A program made the translations under genes and the position numbers. The notes under the pieces were generated by a model. That model was not told the DNA's origin. It saw only the letters and a list, made by a program, of their open reading frames with translations, and did no database searches. From DATLFQ01 sp035540915 (GTDB lineage: Bacteria > Actinomycetota > Acidimicrobiia > Acidimicrobiales > GCA-2861595), in assembly GCA_035540915.1 (NCBI GenBank), contig DATLFQ010000052.1:1-11417 (forward strand): a stretch of DNA of 11,417 nt, read 5' to 3'. This document shows positions 6,706 to 11,417 of the stretch, one piece after another. Numbering within the stretch: the stretch's first letter is position 1; the number at the start of each line of letters is the position of its first letter.

Positions 6706-7815
6706 TCACCCGGCCACCTCGCTGACCGGCACCTCGTCGGCGCCGATCGTCGGCTCGGGCTTGGGCCGGCCGCGCCGCTCGTCCCACAGGTCCCGGGCCA
6801 CCACCTGGATGACTCCGGCGGCCGGGATGGCCAGCAGCGCCCCCACCAGGCCGAACAGCTCGACGCCCACCAGCACGCTGACCAGGACCACCAGAGGGTT
6901 GAGGTCCACCGTGCGGGACATGATCGTCACCTGCAGGACGTGGTTCTCGAACTGCTGGTACAGGACGAAGAACACCACCGTGGCGACGCCGGCGGCGGTC
7001 GAGTGGAGGAAGGCGACGGCGACGGCCGGGATGGCACCCAGGGTCGCCCCGACCAGCGGGATGAGGTCTGCGAAGGCCACCCACAGGGCCAGCACGGTCC
7101 GGAAGGGCACGCCGGCGAAGAACAGGAACACGAAGCTGGCCACGCCGGCGATCACGCTGATGAGCAGGTTCCCGGCCACGTAGCCGGTGACGGCCCGGGC
7201 GGCGTCGCCGGCCACGGTCCGCACGTGCTGGCGCACCGGCGGTGACAGCGCGTTCAGCCCGCTGCGCATCATCCTCGGGCCCGACAGCAGCATCAGGATC
7301 GTCAGCACGACGATGGTCAGCGTGGCGGCCACCGCGTTGCCGACCCCCCGCACGATGGTCAGGCTCTCGCGGCCGAGCGAGTTGAGCGCCTCCTGCAGCT
7401 CGTCGCGGCTCTCCTCGATGCGGCGGTCCAGCTCGAAGCGCTGGACGACGCCGCCGAGCGGCCCCCGGCCGGCCTTGGCGTCCTCCACGTAGCGCGGGAA
7501 GTTGTCGACGAACTCCTGGGACTGGTCGACGATCGGGCGGATGAACGCGTAGAGCATGCCGGCCAGCAGCCCGAAGCCGATGAGAAAGACGAGCAGCGTG
7601 GCGACGGACCGGCGCATCTTCACCCGGTGTTCGAGGAAGTCGACCGGCGGCGCCAGGACGACGGCGAAGAAGGCGGCGATGACCAGCCAGACCAGCACCC
7701 GGGACAGCTCCCGCAACATGGCGATGGCCGCCAGCGCGACCACCACGGAGCCGATCGTCGCCCAGATCGTGCGCCAGGGGATGGGCCGCCCAACCGAGTC
7801 GGGCGCCGGCGCCAT
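6706..7815 (-). CDS. AI-2E family permease
   Basis: The 369-residue protein is of normal length for the AI-2E family (PF01594). Hydrophobic segments lie at about 16-34, 39-57 and 70-92, followed by a charged, mostly soluble region and then further membrane segments. Family hallmarks in the C-terminal half are ADLIPLVGATLGAIPAV, YQQFENHVLQ and VDLNPLVVLVSVLVG, ending in the LVGALLAIPAAG segment. Only some members export autoinducer-2; others act as cation/proton antiporters or have no known role, so the substrate is open. It is the first gene of an apparent operon, with only four bases separating it from the ornithine cyclodeaminase gene. A link to export or exchange of a product of arginine breakdown is possible but unproven. 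The start at 7815 lies 7 bases after a TACGCT -10-like element on this strand. Confidence 0.9.
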   Translation of the reverse strand: MAPAPDSVGRPIPWRTIWATIGSVVVALAAIAMLRELSRVLVWLVIAAFFAVVLAPPVDFLEHRVKMRRSVATLLVFLIGFGLLAGMLYAFIRPIVDQSQEFVDNFPRYVEDAKAGRGPLGGVVQRFELDRRIEESRDELQEALNSLGRESLTIVRGVGNAVAATLTIVVLTILMLLSGPRMMRSGLNALSPPVRQHVRTVAGDAARAVTGYVAGNLLISVIAGVASFVFLFFAGVPFRTVLALWVAFADLIPLVGATLGAIPAVAVAFLHSTAAGVATVVFFVLYQQFENHVLQVTIMSRTVDLNPLVVLVSVLVGVELFGLVGALLAIPAAGVIQVVARDLWDERRGRPKPEPTIGADEVPVSEVAG

Positions 7816-7822
7816 GGCCCGC

Positions 7823-7828
7823 AGCGTA
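7823..7828 (-). promoter_or_regulatory. Candidate -10 element for the AI-2E/arginine operon
   Basis: TACGCT read on the - strand ends 7 bases before the ATG at 7815, which suggests a leaderless message. No convincing -35 is visible at the expected distance, so this rests on the repeated hexamer alone. Confidence 0.35.
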
Positions 7829-7858
7829 GTGACGGGCCCGCGCCCGAGCCGGTACGCT
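7829..7858 (+). promoter_or_regulatory. Candidate promoter for the Nfu-like/glutamate dehydrogenase operon
   Basis: GTGACG (7829-7834, four of six matches to TTGACA) is followed by an 18-base spacer and TACGCT (7853-7858). The ATG at 7869 comes 10 bases later, so the transcript would have almost no leader. The element lies back to back with the promoter of the divergent operon within a 53-base gap. Confidence 0.45.
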
Positions 7859-7868
7859 CCCGCTCCGC

Positions 7869-8177
7869 ATGGGCCAGCCCGTCGTCGTCGTCCAGCGGCC
7901 CTCGCCGCGCCCGGGAGTGGTGGCCTTCGAGATCAACCGCAGCCTCACCGGCATGGGCCACGAGCGCTACCGGTCGGCGCCACCGGACGAGGCCCAGCGG
8001 CCGCCCGACGTGCTGGCCCGGCGCCTGTTCGAGCGGGGCGGCGTGCGGGCGGTGTCGGTGTTCTCCAACATGATCACCGTCGAGCTGGTGCCGGGCGCCG
8101 ACGCCACCGGCCTCGCGCAGGTCCTCGAGGAGCTTTTCATCCACTACCGCGAAGGCGTACAGCCGAGCATCCCGTGA
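7869..8177 (+). CDS. Small conserved protein resembling the NifU/Nfu N-terminal domain
   Basis: This 102-residue protein contains FEINRSLTGMGHERY (about 20-34), then LARRLFERGGVRAVSVFSNM and ITVEL (about 49-73). The second part resembles the Nfu/NifU N-terminal domain (PF08712), in which a similar segment is followed by an ITV strand. No Cys residue is present, so it cannot by itself hold an iron-sulfur cluster, and the CxxC domain of full Nfu proteins is absent. Similar small proteins occur in actinobacteria, as far as I recall, without a defined job. Its TGA stop overlaps the GTG of the glutamate dehydrogenase gene (GTGA), so the two are probably co-translated. The ATG at 7869 is supported by the promoter-like sequence just upstream. 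The family call is moderate; the gene itself is well supported by codon use and by the overlap. Confidence 0.72.
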   Translation: MGQPVVVVQRPSPRPGVVAFEINRSLTGMGHERYRSAPPDEAQRPPDVLARRLFERGGVRAVSVFSNMITVELVPGADATGLAQVLEELFIHYREGVQPSIP

Positions 8178-9424
8178 GCCAGGCCGGCGCGGCCTGGGCG
8201 GCCGTGCTCGAGCGCCTGGACGACGCGGCCGCCCTCACCGGGCTCGACCCCGACATCCACCGCATGCTGTGCCGGCCCCGCCGGACGCTCGAGGTGTCGG
8301 TCCCCGTCCGCATGGACGACGGCCGGGTGGAGGTGTTCCAGGGCTGGCGGGTCCACCACGACACCACCCGTGGACCGGCCAAGGGCGGGCTGCGTTTCCA
8401 CCCGGACCTGGAGGTCACCGAGGTGATGGCGCTCGCCGCCGACATGACGCTGAAGACGGCGGTGGTGAACATCCCCTTCGGCGGAGCCAAGGGTGGCGTG
8501 CGCTGCGACCCGGCACTCCTGTCGCTCGGCGAGCTGGAGCGGCTGACCCGGCGCTACACCTTGGAGATCTCGCCGTTGCTGGGCCCGGACAAGGATGTCC
8601 CCGCCCCGGACGTGAACACCGACGGGCGGGTCATGGCCTGGCTGATGGACACGCTGTCGATGATGCGGGGCGAGCTGCTGCCGGGCTCGGTCACCGGCAA
8701 GCCGCTGTCGGTCGGCGGCACCCGGGGCCACGCCGGCGCCACCTCCACCGGCGTGGTCCTGTGCGCCCGGGCCGCCTTCGCGGCGCTGGGGATGGCCCTG
8801 CCCGGTGGGCGGGCGGTGGTGCAGGGGTTCGGCAAGGTGGGGGGCCCGCTGGTCTTCCTGCTCTCGTCGGCCGGCATGCGGGTGGTGGCGGTGGCCGACG
8901 CCGGTGGGGCCGTCCACAACCCCGGCGGCCTGGAGCCCTCGGCGCTCTCGGACCACGCAGCCCGGGCCGGGACCGTGGCCGGCTTCGAGGGGGCCGACCC
9001 CATCGACCAGGCCGACCTCTGGGCGCTGGACTGCGAGCTGGCCGTGCCCGCCGCCCTGTCCGGTGCCATCGACGAGGAGGTGGCGGCCTGCCTGGGGGCC
9101 AGCGTCGTGGTGGAGGCGGCCAACGGGCCGACGACGCCGGCCGCAGACGCGGTCCTGGCCCGCCGCGGCGTCGTCGTCGTGCCCGACATCCTGGCCAACG
9201 CCGGCGGGGTCACCGCGTCGTACTTCGAGTGGGCCCAGAGCCGCCAGGGCTACGCCTGGGACGAGGACCTGGTGGCGACCCGGCTGCGGACGGTCATGGA
9301 CGAGGCGTTCACCGCGGTGTGGGCCAGGGCGGCGGCGCTCGAGGTCAGCCTGCGGCGGGCCGCCTTCGCGCTGGCGGTCGAGCGGGTGGCCGAGGCCATC
9401 TCGGCGCGGGGGCTGTTCCCCTGA
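8174..9424 (+). CDS. gdhA: Glutamate dehydrogenase (Glu/Leu/Phe/Val dehydrogenase family)
   Basis: The 416-residue protein is a small hexameric-type glutamate dehydrogenase that interconverts glutamate with 2-oxoglutarate and ammonium in the cytoplasm. Lys70 (GPAKGGLRF), Lys94 (MTLKTA), catalytic Lys106 (PFGGAKGG) and Asp146 (PAPDVNTD) have exactly the spacing of Lys89, Lys113, Lys125 and Asp165 in the Clostridium symbiosum enzyme. Lys70 argues for glutamate rather than leucine, since leucine dehydrogenases have a non-charged residue there, and Ser349 (SYFEW) fits the gamma-carboxylate contact. The Rossmann domain has GFGKVG (218-223) and a following VVAVADAGG, which favours NAD. PDILANAGGVTASYFEW is typical of the family. 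The GTG start at 8174 overlaps the stop of the Nfu-like gene. It lies divergent to an arginine-to-ornithine-to-proline operon, so a shared role in nitrogen release or assimilation is plausible. It converges on the CBM48 gene with a 9-base gap and no clear terminator. Confidence 0.92.
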   Translation: MSQAGAAWAAVLERLDDAAALTGLDPDIHRMLCRPRRTLEVSVPVRMDDGRVEVFQGWRVHHDTTRGPAKGGLRFHPDLEVTEVMALAADMTLKTAVVNIPFGGAKGGVRCDPALLSLGELERLTRRYTLEISPLLGPDKDVPAPDVNTDGRVMAWLMDTLSMMRGELLPGSVTGKPLSVGGTRGHAGATSTGVVLCARAAFAALGMALPGGRAVVQGFGKVGGPLVFLLSSAGMRVVAVADAGGAVHNPGGLEPSALSDHAARAGTVAGFEGADPIDQADLWALDCELAVPAALSGAIDEEVAACLGASVVVEAANGPTTPAADAVLARRGVVVVPDILANAGGVTASYFEWAQSRQGYAWDEDLVATRLRTVMDEAFTAVWARAAALEVSLRRAAFALAVERVAEAISARGLFP

Positions 9425-9433
9425 GCCGCCGGG

Positions 9434-9736
9434 TCAGGCCGGCTGGGTGAGGTCGACGATGGAGTTCTCCTCGCCGAACTCGTTGCGCTCGTAGGCGTCG
9501 GCCCCGTCGTCGTTGAACCACCGGTCGGCGGCGACGTCGACGTAGCGGAAGGCGTAGCGCTGGCCGGCGCCCAGCGTGACCGAGGCGCTGCGGGAGTCGC
9601 CCCGCTTGCGCAGCACGGTGGCCGAGGGGTCCCAGTCGTTGAACTCGCCGGCGACGCCCACCTTGCTGCTGCCGTCCACGGGCAGGACGAAGGTGACCTT
9701 GACCTGGTCGCCCTTGACCCGTTCGCGGCGGATCAC
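9434..9736 (-). CDS. Stand-alone CBM48 / isoamylase early-set domain protein
   Basis: The 100-residue product is a single immunoglobulin-like carbohydrate-binding domain of the isoamylase N-terminal (early set, CBM48/AMPK-beta) type. It has KVTFVLPVDG, then VGVAGEFNDWDPSATVLRKR (the FNDWD signature at about 32-36), RYAFRYVD, RWFNDDGADAYERNEFGEENS and a final IVDLT. No catalytic domain is attached, so it may bind glycogen or another glucan, or act as an adaptor. Family members starting with an IKRER-like sequence support the GTG at 9736, which overlaps the upstream gene's TGA (GTGA). The reading frame stays open to a GTG at 9820, which would add 28 residues of low complexity and is less likely. 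It closes a set of three tiny - strand genes, none with a recognised partner enzyme in the window. Confidence 0.8.
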   Translation of the reverse strand: MIRRERVKGDQVKVTFVLPVDGSSKVGVAGEFNDWDPSATVLRKRGDSRSASVTLGAGQRYAFRYVDVAADRWFNDDGADAYERNEFGEENSIVDLTQPA

Positions 9737-9921
9737 CTCGCGCCGCCGGCCGTCGCCGGAAGCGCAGCCGTCGGGGGCGGAGGGGATCGTCGCTGGGGAA
9801 GCGAGGCGGACAGCGGCCACCGGCGGAAGACCGACTCGGCCACCAGGCGCTGCACCTGCTGGCGGATCGCGTCGTCGGTGGCCTGAGAGGCGGCGGTCAC
9901 GGCGGGATCGTCGGCCGGCAC
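9733..9921 (-). CDS. Small protein of unknown function upstream of the CBM48 gene
   Basis: I do not recognise this 62-residue protein. Its first half is a likely amphipathic helix region (TDDAIRQQVQRLVAESVFRRW) with strongly GC-biased third codon positions. Its tail is rich in Pro, Ser and Ala with weaker codon bias. The stop overlaps the GTG of the CBM48 gene (GTGA). The frame is open upstream to an ATG at 10008 that overlaps the stop of the preceding gene, giving 91 residues. However, 9922-10008 is much less GC-rich and its codons are atypical (about 12 of 29 end in A or T). In addition, TTGACC, a 17-base spacer and TACGAA precede the GTG at 9921 by 7 bases, so I prefer that start. The change of codon bias near 9820 could also mean the helix was once fused to the CBM48 frame. 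Confidence 0.5.
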   Translation of the reverse strand: MPADDPAVTAASQATDDAIRQQVQRLVAESVFRRWPLSASLPQRRSPPPPTAALPATAGGAR

Positions 9922-9928
9922 GAATAGG

Positions 9929-9957
9929 TTCGTACTACGGCCCGAGACGGTGGTCAA
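9929..9957 (-). promoter_or_regulatory. Candidate internal promoter in the small-gene set
   Basis: On the - strand TTGACC (9952-9957) is followed by a 17-base spacer and TACGAA (9929-9934), and the GTG at 9921 comes 7 bases later. This would give a leaderless transcript for the unknown gene and the CBM48 gene. The surrounding 9922-10004 is clearly poorer in GC than the coding DNA on both sides, as expected for an intergenic region. Confidence 0.4.
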
Positions 9958-10004
9958 TGGATGAAAATCGCCTCTAGTCGACGCGCCACCATCCGGACGG
10001 GTCA

Positions 10005-10232
10005 TCATGCGGATCGCCTCTCGGGAAGGCGGAACTGCGGTCGGGGAGCCTGCTCGCCGACGAGCTGCTCGGCGGTGGCGGCCATCTCCTCCTGGACCTT
10101 GCGGATCTCCCGCTCGAGGCGGCCGGCATCGGCCGATCTCCGCTGGACCAGGGCCCGTTCCCGCTGCTCGACCAATTCGACCAGTTCGAGCTCGAGCCCA
10201 ACCAGGTGGTCTTCCTCGCGAGGGTTGATCAT
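10005..10232 (-). CDS. Small coiled-coil protein of unknown function
   Basis: The 75-residue product is dominated by one long helix with heptad-like spacing of Leu, Val and Ile among many Glu, Arg and Gln residues. The helix spans about 7-60 (LVGLELELVELVEQRERALV and LEREIRKVQEEMAATAEQLV), with a short break near RRSADAGR, so a coiled-coil hairpin or dimer is likely. A basic, Pro-containing tail follows. No membrane segment, signal peptide or catalytic motif is seen, and I do not recognise a family. The start is the ATG at 10232, with GAGG six bases upstream (10239-10242). It is divergent from imuA', and the LexA box lies only 58 bases from its start codon, so DNA-damage control is possible. 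Its TGA stop at 10005 overlaps an ATG at 10008 that could begin the next gene. Confidence 0.62.
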   Translation of the reverse strand: MINPREEDHLVGLELELVELVEQRERALVQRRSADAGRLEREIRKVQEEMAATAEQLVGEQAPRPQFRLPERRSA

Positions 10233-10279
10233 GGGCGTCCTCGTACCCCGCAGCCGCCCATCGCTACCGTTGCCCCGAC

Positions 10280-10308
10280 TTGACAGGCCGGAACATGTGT
10301 TCGATCAT
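10280..10308 (+). promoter_or_regulatory. imuA' promoter
   Basis: A perfect TTGACA (10280-10285) is followed by a 17-base spacer and GATCAT (10303-10308, four of six matches to TATAAT). Transcription would begin at about 10314-10316, three to five bases before the ATG at 10319. The spacer contains the LexA box, an ideal arrangement for repression. Confidence 0.65.
10291..10302. promoter_or_regulatory. LexA-binding SOS box
   Basis: GAACATGTGTTC is a perfect palindrome of the form GAAC-N4-GTTC. Over the 16-base actinobacterial/Gram-positive consensus TCGAACATGTGTTCGA it matches at 14 positions (10289-10304). It lies between the -35 and -10 of the imuA' promoter, so LexA should block RNA polymerase until DNA damage triggers LexA cleavage. 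It may also affect the divergent coiled-coil gene. Confidence 0.9.
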
Positions 10309-10318
10309 CGGTCGTCCC

Positions 10319-11020
10319 ATGGGCGCCGTGCACCCCGAGGTCGCCGACCGGGCCCGGCCCGTCACACTGGCCGACCAACGCCTGCTGCCGGTGCTGCCGG
10401 CCCTGGAGTCGGTGCTCCCGGGGCGGGGCCTGCGGCGGGGATCGACGGTGTCGGTCATGGGCGCGCCGTCACTGGCACTGGCCCTGCTGGCCGGGGCGTC
10501 GTCGGCCGGGTCGTGGTGCGCGGCGGTCGGTCTGCCGGCGCTGGGACTGGTGGCCGCCGCCGAGCTGGGGGTGGTGCTGCCCCGCCTGGCCATGGTGCCC
10601 CGCCCCGGTCGAGAGTGGGCGTCGGTGGTGGCCACCGTGGTGGACGCGGTCGAGGTGGTCCTGGTGGCGCCGCCGCCCGGCGGCGTACGTCCGCCCGACG
10701 CCCGCCGCCTGGCGGCCCGGTGCCGGGAACGGGGCACGGTGCTGGTGGCCGCCGGGCGGTGGGACGGCGCCGACGTCCGCCTGCGGGTGGCGACCAGCCG
10801 GTGGGCGGGCCTGGGCCAGGGCGCCGGCCACCTGCGGGCCCGTCGCGTGGAGGTGGTGACCGAGGGCCGCGGCGCCGCCGCCCGCCCCCGCCGGTCCTGG
10901 TTGTGGCTCCCCGCCGACGGCGGCGGCGTCACCACCTGCGCCACCGGCGAACCCCCCGGCGAACTTGGTGCCAGAACGCGCGCTGGAGCGCGCGATCTGC
11001 AGGCAGGTACGGCCGGATGA
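10319..11020 (+). CDS. imuA': ImuA' (RecA-like mutasome accessory protein)
   Basis: The 233-residue protein fits ImuA', the actinobacterial partner of ImuB and the DnaE2 polymerase in SOS mutagenesis. Recognisable stretches are LPGRGLRRGSTVSVMG, AGSWCAAVGLPALGLVAAAELGV, PRLAMVPRPGREW, ATVVDAVEVVLV, ARRLAARCRERGTVLVAAG, and the late WAGLGQGAGHLRARR and GRGAAARPRR. The fold is RecA-like, but the place of the Walker A loop (VMGAPSLALA) has no GKT/S, so ATP binding is doubtful. The ATG at 10319 is chosen because the promoter and LexA box lie just before it; earlier in-frame starts (TTG 10280, ATG 10295) fall inside these elements. The last 30 or so residues have unusual composition and may be a variable tail. 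The stop overlaps the imuB start (ATGA), indicating translational coupling. dnaE2 is not in the window. Confidence 0.85.
   Translation: MGAVHPEVADRARPVTLADQRLLPVLPALESVLPGRGLRRGSTVSVMGAPSLALALLAGASSAGSWCAAVGLPALGLVAAAELGVVLPRLAMVPRPGREWASVVATVVDAVEVVLVAPPPGGVRPPDARRLAARCRERGTVLVAAGRWDGADVRLRVATSRWAGLGQGAGHLRARRVEVVTEGRGAAARPRRSWLWLPADGGGVTTCATGEPPGELGARTRAGARDLQAGTAG
10977..10994. repeat. Hairpin near the imuA'-imuB junction
   Basis: CGCGCGC (10977-10983), loop TGGA, then GCGCGCG (10988-10994) form a perfect 7-bp stem-loop inside the end of imuA', 22 bases before the imuB ATG. There is no U-tract after it, so it is not an evident terminator. It could influence coupled translation of imuB, or be a by-product of GC-rich coding DNA. 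Confidence 0.35.
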
Positions 11021-11417
11021 GTCCGGAGCGCACGCTGGTGGCGTGGTGCCCGGACTGGCCGGTGGCGGCGGCCGGCGTCGCCTCCGGCGTCCCGGCCGCG
11101 GTGTTCCGGGCCAACCGGGTGGTGGCGTGCTCGGCGGCCGCCCGGGCCGAGGGGGTCCGCCGGGGACTGCGCCGGCGCGAGGCACAGGCCCGCTGCCCCG
11201 AGCTGTCGGTGGTGGCCTTCGACCCGGGCCGCGACGCCCGGGTCTTCGAGCCGGTGGTCGCCGCGGTGGAGGCCCTGGCCGTGCGGGTCGAGGTCCTGCG
11301 GCCAGGGGTGTGCGCCCTGGGGAGCCGGGGCCCGTCGCGCTACTTCGGCGGCGACGGGGCGCTGGTCGCCCGGGTGGCCGCCGCCGTCGAGGCCACCGGG
11401 CACGCCTGCCGGGTGGG
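11017..11417 (+). CDS. imuB: ImuB, inactive Y-family polymerase-like mutasome protein (N-terminal part, runs off the window)
   Basis: About 133 residues are visible, starting at the ATG at 11017 that overlaps the imuA' stop. The sequence matches the N-terminus of ImuB: TLVAWCPDWPV, then FRANRVVACSAAARAEGVRRG, LRRREAQARCPELSVVAFDP, a DARVFEPVVAAVEALA segment, and SRGPSRYFGGDGALV. In active Y-family polymerases the segment after the PVVEA-like part carries the SIDE catalytic acids; here it reads VRVEVLRPGVCAL without them, as expected for ImuB, which serves as a hub binding the beta clamp, DnaE2 and ImuA'. The C-terminal clamp-binding region lies outside the window. With imuA' it forms one SOS-controlled unit for damage-induced mutagenesis. 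Confidence 0.9.
   Translation, partial: MSPERTLVAWCPDWPVAAAGVASGVPAAVFRANRVVACSAAARAEGVRRGLRRREAQARCPELSVVAFDPGRDARVFEPVVAAVEALAVRVEVLRPGVCALGSRGPSRYFGGDGALVARVAAAVEATGHACRV

Noticed and set aside
9424..9444. AGCCG/CGGCT inverted repeat between the convergent gdhA and CBM48 genes as a terminator
   Set aside because: The stem is only 5 bp with an 11-base loop and no U-tract on either strand.
9920..9933. ACGAA-N4-TTCGT palindrome as a second LexA box
   Set aside because: The spacing of the half-sites is two bases shorter than in the SOS consensus, so LexA binding is unlikely.
9576..9977. 133-codon open frame on the + strand across the CBM48 region
   Set aside because: It is opposite a recognisable CBM48 domain and its product is rich in Arg, Pro and Ser without any family feature.
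10280..10318. Earlier in-frame starts for imuA' (TTG at 10280, ATG at 10295)
   Set aside because: They fall inside the -35 element and the LexA box, and transcription should begin downstream of both.

Overview
The window is very GC-rich (roughly three quarters G+C by eye), with strong G/C preference at third codon positions, GTG starts, many ATGA/GTGA start-stop overlaps and short gaps. Together with an imuA'-imuB mutasome pair and an actinobacterial-type SOS box, this points to a high-GC actinobacterium. The protein style suggests the Acidimicrobiia lineage, but that placement is inference. I see no tRNA, rRNA, CRISPR array, insertion sequence or phage gene, and no stretch over 300 bases lacks a gene.

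Left part (1-4663, + strand): a small two-helix membrane protein, a MarR-type repressor, and a very large ABC exporter in which two half-transporters (TMD-NBD-TMD-NBD) are fused in one chain. The first nucleotide-binding domain carries the substitutions of a degenerate site, so the protein is a single-chain version of a heterodimeric exporter. A candidate palindromic operator precedes marR. The exporter ends in a hairpin that also holds the stop codon of the convergent gene.

Centre (4651-7815, - strand): an apparent three-gene operon. In transcription order it encodes an AI-2E family permease, a TIGR00300 (LOR/SDH-type) ornithine cyclodeaminase, and a DDAH-like guanidino-group-modifying enzyme that resembles arginine dihydrolase. 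The last two correspond to the two halves of the cyanobacterial bifunctional protein AgrE/ArgZ. Here they are separate genes in the opposite order, predicting arginine -> ornithine -> proline with ammonia release.

Divergent from it (7869-9424, + strand) are a small protein resembling the NifU/Nfu N-terminal domain and an overlapping NAD(P)-type glutamate dehydrogenase with all key residues. The two transcription units together could carry arginine nitrogen to ammonia, and proline-derived glutamate to 2-oxoglutarate; the proline-to-glutamate step is not in the window.

Right part (9434-11417): a - strand set of three very small genes (a coiled-coil protein, an unknown protein, and a stand-alone CBM48/isoamylase early-set domain). 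Divergent from these, on the + strand, is an SOS-regulated imuA'-imuB cassette. A near-perfect LexA box lies between the -35 and -10 of the imuA' promoter. imuB runs off the window edge.
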